Shown here piece after piece: positions 24,294 to 35,360 of a stretch of DNA of 64,000 nucleotides. Location of the stretch: positions 1,426,001-1,490,000 of the forward strand of contig CP085828.1 in assembly GCA_020809705.1 (NCBI GenBank), in the 5' to 3' direction. Positions within the stretch are counted from its first letter, which is position 1, and every line of letters begins with the position of its first letter. The DNA is from Calonectria ilicicola (Eukaryota > Ascomycota > Sordariomycetes > Hypocreales > Nectriaceae). The notes under the pieces are model-generated. The model worked only from the letters and a program-made list of their open reading frames with translations. It searched no databases and was not told the origin of the DNA. The translations under genes were made by a program, and so were the position numbers.

Positions 24294-25328
24294 TCAAAGA
24301 TATCGCTTCGTTTGCCAGTAAAACTCTTCTGCACCAGTCATACGCCTCTCGATTCCTTCTATTGCCCTCTTCATCTCATCGGTATTCACTTCACCATTCT
24401 CTTCGAGTTCAGTGACCATCTTTTGGAACTCGCGCTCCCAAGTTCTCACGAGAGAGTATGACCAGATCTTTGCTGCTTCGACACCGATATGAGTCTCTGC
24501 AGCTAGAATGCTAACTCCATTTACCATCACAGCAGCCTCGGGGCACTTCTCATAGGCTTTCCATTCTCGGTCGAACGAGAATATGTCGTTCAATATCATG
24601 ACATGGTAGTTGGCAATGCGCTCGAGAGGTGCCAGCACCTCAATCTTCTCTGAAGAGAGGGAAATATTCTCAGTCCAGTACAGAATTGTAGAGCAGATGT
24701 TGATTCCAAAGTCGACCTCACGATATGCTAGGTATTTTTGGAAGGAATCGATGTCGCCGCGTGTAGAATCACAGTGGCAGAAAAGCATTTCGACATATTG
24801 ATCAATAATGCGCTGTTCGAGAGAACCGCCATTACGTCTCCTCATGGATCCGATGGCTGATCCTTGTGCGAGAATACGGGAGAAGATGGAGTGGTGCATT
24901 CGTTCGATATTTGTGAGGGGGATGAAACATTCGGGGGCATCACGGAGTGTAGAGAGGCGTAGAACAACCATGCTGCTGTCCTCGATCTTCTGATGTTCGA
25001 ACCAATCTACTGTGCTGTTAGAATGATGACAGACGGAAATACTTAGGGTCATTTTAGACTCACCATCCATGAGAAATCCTAGGAGCAGCAGCTCGCATGC
25101 CAGCTTGACACGCTCAAAGTCTCCTGTGGCAAACATACGAAGAGCGGTATCGCTCAACTTCCAGCTCAAGAATCCCAGTCGCGTTCTTGTAGAAGGCCAC
25201 TCCCATGTGTCGCTGAGATATTTGTTGACATAAGCCTCAATTTCCTCATGTTGGGGATGAAGAATAGACTCGGAAAGGGTTGTAGGTGCTCCGAGTGAGC
25301 GCAGAGGATGGCTGAAGGAGGTGTTCAT
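24294..25328 (-). CDS. Class I sesquiterpene-type cyclase
   Basis: Two exons, 25064-25328 and 24294-25006, encode 325 residues, typical of single-domain fungal sesquiterpene synthases. I chose the TAG acceptor at 25007-25009 because it restores an acidic motif DDWFE (residues 88-92). Using the CAG three bases upstream would give a broken motif. The second metal motif NDIFSFDRE is at 228-236, and the C-terminus keeps the RY pair that contacts diphosphate. Class I cyclases ionise a prenyl diphosphate with three magnesium ions and cyclise the cation. The substrate is probably farnesyl diphosphate by size (inference). No P450, prenyltransferase or regulator flanks it, so it is an orphan cyclase. 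A TATA box lies about 100 bases upstream. Confidence 0.9.
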   Translation of the reverse strand: MNTSFSHPLRSLGAPTTLSESILHPQHEEIEAYVNKYLSDTWEWPSTRTRLGFLSWKLSDTALRMFATGDFERVKLACELLLLGFLMDGESKMTLSISVCHHSNSTVDWFEHQKIEDSSMVVLRLSTLRDAPECFIPLTNIERMHHSIFSRILAQGSAIGSMRRRNGGSLEQRIIDQYVEMLFCHCDSTRGDIDSFQKYLAYREVDFGINICSTILYWTENISLSSEKIEVLAPLERIANYHVMILNDIFSFDREWKAYEKCPEAAVMVNGVSILAAETHIGVEAAKIWSYSLVRTWEREFQKMVTELEENGEVNTDEMKRAIEGIERRMTGAEEFYWQTKRYL

Positions 25329-27060
25329 CGTGATTGAGGATTGGCCCGGCTTCTTTTGCTAGCTGTAGGAAAAGGGATGTCTTGAAGTCTGGCCTTCATA
25401 CCATTTGGATTCGTTACCCATCATTTATATATCTTTGTGTGTGGACTTGTGACTGCACATCTGGAGGTAGCCCATGAGTGGTGATACCATTGGGAGCCGA
25501 ATTGTCCTCACTAGATCACCAATCCCCGTTGAACGTGTGTGATAAGCCCGGCGATCCAATCAGCTTGTAGAAAAAAAAGAAAAAGCGTTTTAAAAGCTGG
25601 GTATCCCACTAGATTGGACGAACTATCGTATTTGCTGCAGTCGAGCGGGGTGTCCCGGCCTCCAAAAAACGAGACGGCGCACCCTACGGCGACCCCGATG
25701 CACCAGCCGCAGCACACTATATTCAAAGCATCGATTCATCCTGCACGTTTCCAATGGTCTTCAGGGCTGAGCTTTCCGGGAATAGCAACCATACATACGC
25801 AGACGACACGCGGCGGGCGTTTCTAGACGGCTCAAGTGGGGCGTGAGAATCGATAGATAATTCTTAGCCTGATCAACCCTGGACAAACGGTCTAATATTG
25901 TGGAAACAACATTCCGCTTACGAGTGATCCCACTTTATACGGAGCTCTCCTTTCAGCTGCAATGGGTCTGCGGCAGCTAGCCACAGCTTCGGGTTGATTC
26001 CCAAAACGAAGCAGCTTGGGCTTAGCCAGCTCACTTGATTTGGGCCGCTTGCCCCATCGCCTTGGCAAGCGCCCGTGTACTAAACTTCAAATCCCTGTAA
26101 TTGACTCACAATATTCATCCAACCTTATTCATCCTCAGCCATGTGTTTATCTATCTCTCCGATCTAGCTAGTGAACCTAGAGAAATCAAGTATACATCCA
26201 TTACTGCTAAAATTGTGTGCCCACGGAAGTCAATTTGATAACCACAATAATAGCCTCAATCGATCAAGTCACCGCAGCCCTTAATGATGTGAGGTATAAA
26301 CCTGCTAGGCCACGCCTGTGTCACTCACTGACAATGGCTTCTATTAAAACAGCATAGGGGGAAAAGTACCTTTTGGAGTCTTCACACTTAGTAAGAGAGT
26401 GATCCGTCAAGCAATCACATTCACAAACTTGCAAAGTGATCGTCACGCCCCACATTTGTTTCCCGGAGACTTTTCATCCAATGATACAAGCTGGATGAAA
26501 GGTGAATCATTTCGCAAACTACACAATGAAATACTCCCGGGAGTCACTGCCGTTTGTACTAAAAAGACCCACGGTTCTATAAGGCATCCTGAATACCAAT
26601 GCGTTTGGCACAGTCGTCAAATTCAGAAACTTGATGTTTTTCCGCGGCCAAGACATGCACACTAAAGTCAAATTTGTACACAAAGTTTGTTGTTCACTAA
26701 AGACATCAAAAGACATGTCTAATTAGCGTAGCTGCGGTTTAAAAGAAGCGTTTGGTTTGCACTTCCCATAAAAGCAATGAGAAGCCAGGACAAACACATG
26801 TAATGTTTTCCATGTTCTGCCAAGTGAAGCAAACAGGTGGAGCATTCTGATTTAACTTCATAAAGGTGATGTATGTCTTTTAATTCTCTTCGCTTAAATA
26901 TCTTGTTTCTCATTTGCTCGGTCTAGATGCGTCCTCAATGAACTTTCAACTACCCGACCTACCCGATTCCTTCTAAAACATCATCCGATCTTTCCTCCGG
27001 CAGCTTCCGTCTTATCGTCCTTTTTTCATTCTATTACAAATCTTTCAGTCATATTTCGCA
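25329..27060. other. Intergenic stretch between divergent genes
   Basis: This 1.7 kb lies between the terpene cyclase and F-box genes and should hold both promoters. ORFs are short and unconvincing. A small hairpin (GCTTGCC/GGCAAGC, loop about 10) sits at 26047-26070. Confidence 0.5.
25424..25432 (-). promoter_or_regulatory. TATA box of the terpene cyclase gene
   Basis: The minus strand reads ATATATAAA about 100 bases before the terpene cyclase ATG, a plausible position for a fungal TATA element. Confidence 0.5.
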
Positions 27061-27958
27061 ATGCGACTGAGATACTCCGCTAGATCTCGATTACCAAATG
27101 AAGTACGTGAGTGGCGTAGTGTTGAGTGGCCCCGCCAAACTAACCATGCTGCAGATCCTGTACGCCATTCTTGATCAGCTTCCTGCCAAAAACCTTGCTC
27201 GAGTAGCTCCAGTAAACCGGTTCTTCTATGTCTCCGTTGTTAAAATCCTCTATGAACGCCTTGTTGAAGTCCTCGCCCGTTCTGATAGTGCTTTGAGAGT
27301 CCGCTGGGAATTTACGGATGTTCCACTACCACCCGCCCATGCCACAATCCTTCATGGCCACCTGGAAGGGATTATTCCGCTGGGAGGCCGTGACTTTGGA
27401 GATTGCCCACGATCTTTCAGAGATTTGAGAGCGCTTTATTGTTCGTACCAACTTGCCCCTAGGATTCTCTATAAGCGACATCCCCACGGCCATGAGATCC
27501 CATTCAGAATTGACAGCGGACATCTTGCCCTCGACACCATCGGAGACGGCTTAAGAATGACACTTGCACCATCGCTAATTGATGTTCCCTCTGATACTTT
27601 AGTCAACTTTGGAAAAGTGGATTTCTTGTTTCCCAAGCACTGGTTTAGGTCGACTATCGATCAGAATGGCGATGACCCTGGCCGCATATTGTGGCTTGAT
27701 GACTCCAACACGCTTGGAATTCGGTACAATGTTAGGCGAGCCGACCTACCATCGTCAGACTCGGAATCTGAGCCTTGGGATGTCCTCAGTCCTAGATATA
27801 CTATCATATTCCGAGGTAAAGCAACTCATTGTATTCTCAAGTATCACCCGCCTTGCTGTCTTAGATACTAATAGCTATTCCTAGAGTTGCTTTTTCATTG
27901 CATTACCAATGTCAATGAGATTAACTACTTGAATCTGGTTTTGGATTCTGAGAACTAG
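27061..27958 (+). CDS. F-box domain protein
   Basis: Three exons, 27061-27102, 27155-27815 and 27885-27958, encode 258 residues. A 14-codon first exon supplies the start of the F-box. Joined across a 52-base intron it reads RLPNEILYAILDQLPAKNL, the classic fungal F-box opening. Starting at the ATG at 27098 would lose it. The third exon restores a natural C-terminus (VNEINYLNLVLDSEN). F-box proteins bind Skp1 and recruit targets to SCF ubiquitin ligases. The rest is a lineage-variable region with no recognised LRR or WD repeats, so the target is unknown. It belongs to the large expanded F-box family of filamentous fungi. Confidence 0.8.
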
Positions 27959-28329
27959 GGCACCCCTTTTCACGAGTATCAGGCTCCAGCTCAAACCATC
28001 GGCCCGCAGCGATTTAGTAGACCGGCAGCATTAAAAAGCTCATATATCCCGATTCCTCATGACATTTAATCGCGCCTACCTGGACATAGATGGAAATCGA
28101 GGATATTTTGCATTTTTTAGCTTAGGCGAGCTGTCTCGCAAGATGGAAGTCTCCAAAAACTTACTATCACACCATAGTAACACCCGACACCGCATCGGAG
28201 CATCGTCGATGCAAATAGCACCAGAAATACTACAAAGAAAACATCCTCAAGACACCGTTCCTTGCTCCTTGCCCGAACCCAAACCCATAAACGCAAAAAA
28301 GGAAGATCAAAACAAGACCAGCAAATCCA
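27959..28329. other. Intergenic stretch between convergent genes
   Basis: This 0.37 kb separates the F-box and GPCR genes, which converge. Nothing is recognised in it. Confidence 0.5.
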
Positions 28330-29908
28330 TCACAAACTCGCCGACCTTTTCCCCGGTGCCTCTGCCATCCGTCTAAGTTCAATGTCGCTCCCGGACTCCG
28401 TATCAATCAAGAAACTTTCCCCTCCTCCAGAGCGAACATCCATGCTCCCTGGCCTCTCCATCACGGTGTCTGTCATGCCTCCATGCATTTCAATATTCCT
28501 GTTCCTCCAAGTCTCACGCAGCCCCCGGTGGCTGGTGATGAAGAATATCACGGCGTTCCACAGCCCTTGCAAAGGCAGCACGGCGGCAGTAGCGACGTGA
28601 TACTCGTAGGGCGACTCACCGACGAGCCAACTATGGATTCGGTTCATGCTGCTGGGAATCCATGTCGCCAGCACGCTTAGTGCAAACAGGAGGCTAGTTC
28701 GTAGGTAGGCTCGCTTGATAGGATCATCAACCACAAATTTAGAGATCACTCTTCTCGTTGCTTTTATTATTCGGCGTATAGGATGCTTTCGGCCAGAGGA
28801 GCTAGGTGGTGAGCAAGTCACGGTTGAATAGTTCAAGTATTGGGGGGGCGTCTGTTGCATGGACGAAATTAGGGAGTCATCTAAGGGACTGATTGGTGAC
28901 GGGTGTGTGTGAGCAGCCTTGGGTTCGGTCGGAAACGATTTAGGGCAAACACTCGATTGGACGACTTGGACTTCGGTGATAATTCTTCCATAAAAACAAT
29001 GGGCTGGAACAAGGAGATCCACTCGAGGCTTCTATTGAAACAGATGTGTTAGCAACCAAATTCCGCTGTTCTAATTCATTTCAGCGGCGCACCTGTTCAT
29101 ATGTCCCTGTTTCTCCAGTTTGGGAAGCCGAAATGCTCTTCAGTCGGTTTCTCGAATGAAAGACTTGGTATCCAACCAAGGTGTAAAATAGCAAAGACCC
29201 AACAATGCAAATCCAAACCAGCATGTAATACGAGTAGATGCGAACGTTTTCCCAATCTTGGTCTACCCAACACCATATCTGGTCCGAGATCTCAGCTCAC
29301 AATCTCTCTCCGAGGAAATCGGGGGCCTACTCACCGTTGCTTGTCCAAAAACACGTCCGCGCCCCGGGTGTCTAACCAGGAGCAGCGTCAAAGCAATTAT
29401 AAAAGGACCCCCATAACAAACGACACAGTAGAGCCACCACCACCTTCGAAAAGCATCCGGGCTCGTCCTGTAGAAGAATACTAGAAAAACGTTGAATGCC
29501 ATGGCAAGTGACCACCAAGGGTCGGATTGCATGAACCTATGGACATCCTATCAGTATTTTGAGCCTATGCAAGGACCTGGGCAGACAAATCACGCTGCAT
29601 CAATGGCGCACAACTCACATCTGGAATAGGAAGCCCTGTCCTTGGCAAAGCGATGAATCTACACCCTTGTTAAGACCATCGAGAGCGATGATGCTGGCGA
29701 CGCTTGCACCAATGTTGGCGATGCTCGCAAACACGATAAACGTGTTTTGAACATTCCGCACACGCGGTGCCAGACCGTAGGCGATGAAGATTAGAATCAC
29801 AGCCACCAAGCTTATGGAGCCTCCTATGCGCTCCAACAGCATCAGCGTGTTGGTCTGAGCTGGCGTGAGGGCCTTTGCTCGTGGGGCGAGCAGTGTCTGC
29901 GTTGTCAT
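28330..29908 (-). CDS. cAMP-receptor-like G-protein-coupled receptor
   Basis: Four exons, 29619-29908, 29335-29536, 29093-29278 and 28330-29031, encode 459 residues. The joined protein has about seven hydrophobic segments. The first is ISLVAVILIFIAYGL, then VQNTFIVFASIANIGASVAS, and after the third exon join QATIWCWVDQDWENVRIYSYY, characteristic of the Dicty-CAR family. A long Ser/Pro-rich third cytoplasmic loop (about residues 230-330) precedes the last two helices (SLLFALSVLATWIPSSMNR and TAAVLPLQGLWNAVIFF). The C-terminal tail is cytosolic and charged. Such receptors couple to heterotrimeric G proteins and sense external cues at the plasma membrane; the fungal ligand is generally unknown. 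Confidence 0.9.
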
Positions 29909-32409
29909 TGCATTCGGCGGCGAGGATGTCAGCAGCTGTATTACCTGAGACCAACCGAGCGTCTATTTGAGGCGGGCTTCGTCCTTTTTTTTTGTCGATT
30001 CTCTCCCCGAGCCCCTCATGCAAGGGAATCGCGGGGAGCGACTGGGAATAGATGCACCTGGAGCCGACAGCGAAGACCGCAGATGGGCGACCCTGGTCCG
30101 CTCAGTAATGGATAGAGAGAGAACAAAAGAAGAAACCAAGGCCCCAGGGCCCAACGTCCAAGAAAAGAGGAATATTAGCGAAAAACAAGGAAAAAGGCTC
30201 GAGGAAATGGATTGGACTGCGACAAGCGAGAGATTAGGTTGTGCGAGAGAGGTTCGTACAAGTCGGCCGGTGAGTGAGACTCGGCGAGCTTGGCCAAGCA
30301 AGATGAAAAAGAAGAAAAAAACACAGCAAAGGTCAAGGTGGGTGAAATGCAAGTGGCCGCGAGCTAACAAAAAGCATTGAATCACAATGCAGCTTCGTCT
30401 CGCACCGAATCCGTCGAGTGCGGCGAAGTGGGCGAGGGCTACGCGAAGGATGGCGATGCTGTACCACCGTCACCAACTGCACGCAGCCGCAGAGTTGGGG
30501 GGGCGATCGAACCAAGATGTAGAGGACTGATCGGCCATTGGGACCTTTTTTTCTTTGGTTTTTTTACTTTTTTGCTGGACGAGATGAACAGCATGCAGTC
30601 ATCATTTGAGATTGTTACTGTTATTATGTCCTGTCACTTCTCACCTGACACGGGATGATAGGGTGCCTTATTGGGCTGGAAAGGGTCGTATTTCCAACAA
30701 AAAAAGGTCGCAATCGCTAATTGACGACTGATCCCGGCACAACATACATCATCGCGTGGTACGCTTGACAGCATCTCTCCGGTTGCCTCGGGTATGTTTG
30801 CACTTGTTCCTCTGTTACTTGCAAGGAAGGCTGTCGAGGTTCGCCCACATGCACCACCCACCCACCAACTCCTCGCAACGCCCAATCAGGTCCTGAACCC
30901 CTCCCTCTCTTCGTCTTACATGCTTCAATAAATGCATTCCGTCGTGTTCTCTGCGTTTACAGCCTGGTCCCTCTGAACGGATCCAGCTAGCTCTGGGATG
31001 GTCTTCTGACGATGTCCACGACGCCGCGTGTCCACACTTGTCATTCTCATTCGAATCGGCCTGGGCGAATGACCCAACCAGAAATTAACGGCAATCAAGT
31101 TTTATATTAACCTGCACCTTGATTCCCGTAATCCATCAAAGGAGCAGGAAGGGGGGGTTAGCATGTCACAAAACCCGCCACGAATACAGACTCGAAAAAA
31201 ACAAAGCAATCCCTGCCGACCCCCCCACGAAACCACCAGTCTCGACCATTATCTCACTTCTCACAAAATACAGTCCCCCTTCTACTCTCGGCAGAAGCCA
31301 CCTTTTTCAGGTTCGACCAGGTTGTTTCTTCTTCTCATCCGAGACCTTATAATTGCGCCAATCTCTTCAAGGCCACAATCGATAGGTGGATGGGCCGATG
31401 TGGCTGCAGCTTGTCGCGCAAACATGCTGCACATTTGGCCGCCCCCCTCCTCTCCTCTCATCCGTCACTTCTCTGTCTGCCCTGGATCATCTGTACCCTA
31501 AAACCACTGCGCCCAGTTGCAAAGGAGGGTTAAAAAATCCCGACATGTGCCCGGGGCTAGAGGTGGCATCAGGGGGCTCACTGCAGAGTTGATGCAGCGC
31601 CCGCCTTTTCGTGTCGTCCACATCCCCAATCAGAGAACCTCTGCGTCTCACCGCTAAGCTCAGTTTGTCCGAAATGGCGTTCTCTACAACCAACACGCAG
31701 CAGCCACACTGCCACCGAGCCTCAACTGCGTCCTCCGTATTTACTCGAAACGCCCAGGAACTAGAATCCTCCGGGAAGCCAAAAATCCTCGTATCCAAGC
31801 AAGCCACATACTTGCCACCCAAGACGCCACTTTGCAGCGATTTCCCTTGTGAATTCATGCTGAAAGCCGCCACTCAGCAATTAACACCACCCCGTAAAAC
31901 AAGCGCTCGGCATTTGGGCAAAAAGATGGACTTGAGAGGAATGTCTCTGCGCACCAGGCTCTCGTTCCGACATGGGTTGCGAAGGAGAGGCTAAGCAGCG
32001 TGCCGAGCCGTTCGTGATCGCCGCCACACCCGAAAATATAATGGCCTAGTCTAGCTCCAAGACGATCTTCGCCTGGTCAATGTGATGGGAACCCAAGGAA
32101 GCCTTATTGCACATTTGGTGTAAAAATACTCGCGAGACTAACAGTAGGTCCATTGTAAATCCCTCGCCACCTTACTGTGGATATTGGATGGTCAGTGACT
32201 CGGTTTCATAAGTCCATTCTCAGCATTGTGTCTCACTCTGTTACACGACATGTCGTCTCACGTCACATCAACAATCCTGAGAATCAAACTAGCAAGGCAT
32301 GTCCAAAATGTTCATTCTACTTTCCCATGTCAATAATTCATATAAACTGGGCCTTGAAATAACATAAGCTTGACCGCCCAAATTCTGTAGTATATACCAA
32401 TTCTCTTCT
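29909..32409. other. Long intergenic stretch, no supported gene
   Basis: This 2.5 kb includes the GPCR promoter and leader, with T-rich tracts near 29986 and 30545, and the MFS gene's 3' flank. ORFs of about 125 codons overlap on opposite strands near 31.5-32.0 kb. Neither shows a domain, intron signals or plausible protein composition. Confidence 0.45.
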
Positions 32410-34070
32410 TTACTGAGTATACAAAAAGTCGGGCTTCATATCACCCATCTCGTGAATTGCCTCTGCCGACTTGCCCTCGATGAGGTAATCACGCTCTCCA
32501 TTGAGACGCTTCTTGTTCTCCCGTCCAAGCAAGAAGTGCATAATGGCACTGCCGCAAAAGATGCCAAAGAACATGTATCCAAGGACGGTTCCGTGTCCCT
32601 CATAAAAGCGGGGTGAGTTGAAGTAAACATTGCTGCTCACGACACCGTTCAGGTTGCCCCATCCAATGACGAAACCGAGGACAATACCACGTTTGTACAC
32701 GCCCTCGATGTTGTTTGCAACCCAGGTAATGGTAATGGGAATTGCCGGGTAGATGCCCAGTGCACCCAGGTAGGTACCGCAGTACTGCACAGCCGGGTTG
32801 GTCGAGGCAATCAGCATGATGAAGCCGGCCATGCCAATTGGCGCAAAGATGAGGTTGAAGATGCCACGCTTGTTGATTCGGTCCGAGTAGACACCCATGC
32901 AGACGGTCACAATGGCTGCCAGAGCGTACGGGGGGACACTCAAAAGTTGATTCTTGACAACGGCCGTCTTGTCAGTAAAGGACATGTTCTGGATGATGGT
33001 AGGCAGGAACACGCTGAAAGAGTACAAAGGCATCAGAGGACCCATGTAGATTAGCATGCCACAGTACATCTTCCAGTCAGTGACAGCCTGCCAGAAGTAC
33101 TTCATTTTAAACTCCTCGTGCTGGGCCGAGGCCTGCTGGTCACGCTGAAGACGGAGAATGACGCGGCGACGATCCTCGTCTGACAAAAACTTGGCCTGAT
33201 CAGGGAAATCGTGAACCATCCAGAAAGATACAATGCCGACAATTATGGTGAGGAGGCCCTCGAGGATAAAAATCCAAGCCCAGCCGGCAATGCCTTGAAT
33301 ACCGTCCATCTTCTCAATAGCAGCTGCGAGCAAGCCACCAAATGAACCAGCCAAAGCGGCCGCAGAAAAGAACCAAGCGGCACGAGCACCAAATTCTGAT
33401 CGCTTATACCAACAAGACAGGTAGTAGTTGATGCCTGGGAAGAGACCGGCCTCTGTAACACCGAGGAACCAACGAGCAGCCATGAGGCCTGACCAATTCT
33501 TCACAAAGCCCATTCCCAGCATAGTTGCTCCCCAAAGAATCCTAGTACCTAGAGTCAGTCTACTGTGGGGGTTGCGTGATTAGGCAGAGGTTTCTCACAT
33601 AATAATTGGAATGAAAACGGAGGGACGGGTCTTCTTGAGCAGAATATTGGCAACAACTTCGAAAAGAGCGTATGAGATGTAGAAGACGGTCAATGTCGCA
33701 TTGAACTTGGTAGTCGACATGGGTATATCCGTAAGAAGGCCTGCAATCTTTGCATTTCCAATATTGGTTCGGTCGAGGAAACAAACGAGGTACAGGAAAC
33801 AGAGCTAGCATTCGTTAGCACAATGGTTCTCGTTAGGAACAATTTTCACCATGACGTACCCATGGGACAAGATATAAGTCAAGCTTGCGCATAAGTTTGC
33901 GGTCCTAGCATACTATTAGCATCTACCTTCCATAACTATTCCAGAAGAGAAATTCGTACTGCTTCCTTCCTCTCTGCCTCAGATAGGCCTGCATCTGGAT
34001 CATTGACAAGGTCGACCTGCTGGGTCGATACCTTTTCGTCAAAGGCTTCGCCCCGATCTACGTCGCTCAT
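32410..34070 (-). CDS. MFS transporter, Dal5/anion:cation symporter type
   Basis: Four exons, 33960-34070, 33860-33904, 33599-33804 and 32410-33541, encode 497 residues. A 15-codon second exon carries DRKLMRKLDLYLVPW, the start of helix 1. The third exon reads LCFLYLVCFLDRTNIGNAK, the signature of the allantoate-permease branch. Later come ARWFLGVTEAGLFPGINYYLS and YALAAIVTVCMGVYSDRINKRG. About twelve membrane helices can be counted, with a long central loop and cytosolic ends. Relatives import allantoate, nicotinate, pantothenate and similar organic anions by proton symport. The substrate cannot be told from sequence. No catabolic genes sit nearby. Confidence 0.93.
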
Positions 34071-35204
34071 GATTACTCTGCCGACGAAAGTCGTGAAGGG
34101 ACTTGACTGCGACGGATCTCTTTTTGTGTTCTAGGCAGCAAGCCTGGAGCAGGAGAGACGTCCCCAATTACCTTGATGGGAGAATGTGGGGAGAAAGCAG
34201 CCGAGCCCAGAAATAACGGGTTGCCACCAAAGGTCAAGACAAGAGACCTTGGGCCGTCGACTATGCGAGACAAAAGTCTCCAAATACGGGTGTGATGGTG
34301 GAACAAAAGTCGCGTGTGAAGCGGGAAGGACGAGGGTGTGAAATAGATGGCGGCACAATAACGAAGAATTGGGGTCCGAAATATGGCAGCAGCAACAGGA
34401 AGCTGTCACTGCTAATATTATCTTATTTCAGAAATGCTCGTCCGTGATGTAACCGCGGGTGTCGATCAGGGAAAAGCAAAAAATCAGAAGCGGCCGGTTG
34501 GCTTTAATAGAAGCCAGGCCCAACCTGCTTCGCTCGTCAATCTGCCGGGCATGGGACAATACAGCCCCGAGCAAATGAGGAGCAGTGTGGAGAGCTACGG
34601 TCTCTTCTCCGCCAAGACAGCGATGCTATCTCTTTCCATGAGGAGTTAGGCTGGGGAATGGGGGGAAACCAAGGAAGGGGAGGATGGCCAGCTAACTAAC
34701 CACACGTCGGCCCTCCCAGCTTCCCATATCATCCGTGTGTCCGCAGCCAACGTTGGCGGGGGGTCCCCCCACCAGAGGGAGCGAGCCAACGAACCATGGT
34801 CAGGCCAATGCAGTTGTGTTTTTTTCGGGGGGGGTGTGGAAGCAAAAAAAAACAAAGCACCCGAGGAAGTTTTACTGAATGTGACGACGGAACGGGCACA
34901 AGTTGACGGGGGGCGTTGGATAACTAGGCGGGGTGGGAACAAAAGACCCGCTGCAGCGAGGACGGCACATCCAAGACGAGGGAACAATTGCTGCCACGGG
35001 TTGTCCTGGAGAAGAAAGATTTACCTACCCTACCGAGCCTAGCTTAGGGTCCCGGATCTGTCGATCTCGCGCGGCCATTCGGCTCTGCCTGCGGGGTCTG
35101 GTCCGTGAAGGAATATCAGACTGACGGGGTGCGTTGCCCGCACCCTCGCGCTAGCCTCAGTGTGCTTTAGGCACGTCCCCGGCAGATGACCATGTAACGC
35201 GACG

Positions 35205-35227
35205 CATGGGGACATGGGGACATGGGG
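35205..35227. repeat. Three tandem copies of an 8-base unit
   Basis: CATGGGGA is repeated almost three times (the last copy lacks its final base). It lies in non-coding DNA. Confidence 0.7.
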
Positions 35228-35335
35228 CTCTCTCTCTGTGCGCTTTTGAGGCGGCCACGCGAGATGGCGCTCGGGGGAGTGAAGCCCCCGTGTCTTTGTC
35301 CAAGGCCCATGGCCTTTTGGTAACTTTGGCGGTGC

Positions 35336-35360
35336 GTACGTACGTACATACATATGTGTG
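35336..35360. repeat. Alternating GTAC/CATA microsatellite
   Basis: A short run of GTAC and CATA/TGTG units in non-coding DNA, likely a slippage product. Confidence 0.6.

Noticed and set aside
24994..25010. CAG acceptor for the terpene cyclase intron
   Set aside because: It is possible, but the next TAG acceptor gives the canonical DDWFE motif, so that was preferred.
31487..31994. Overlapping ORFs of about 127 codons on both strands
   Set aside because: Neither shows a domain, intron signals or sensible composition, and mutual overlap suggests chance.
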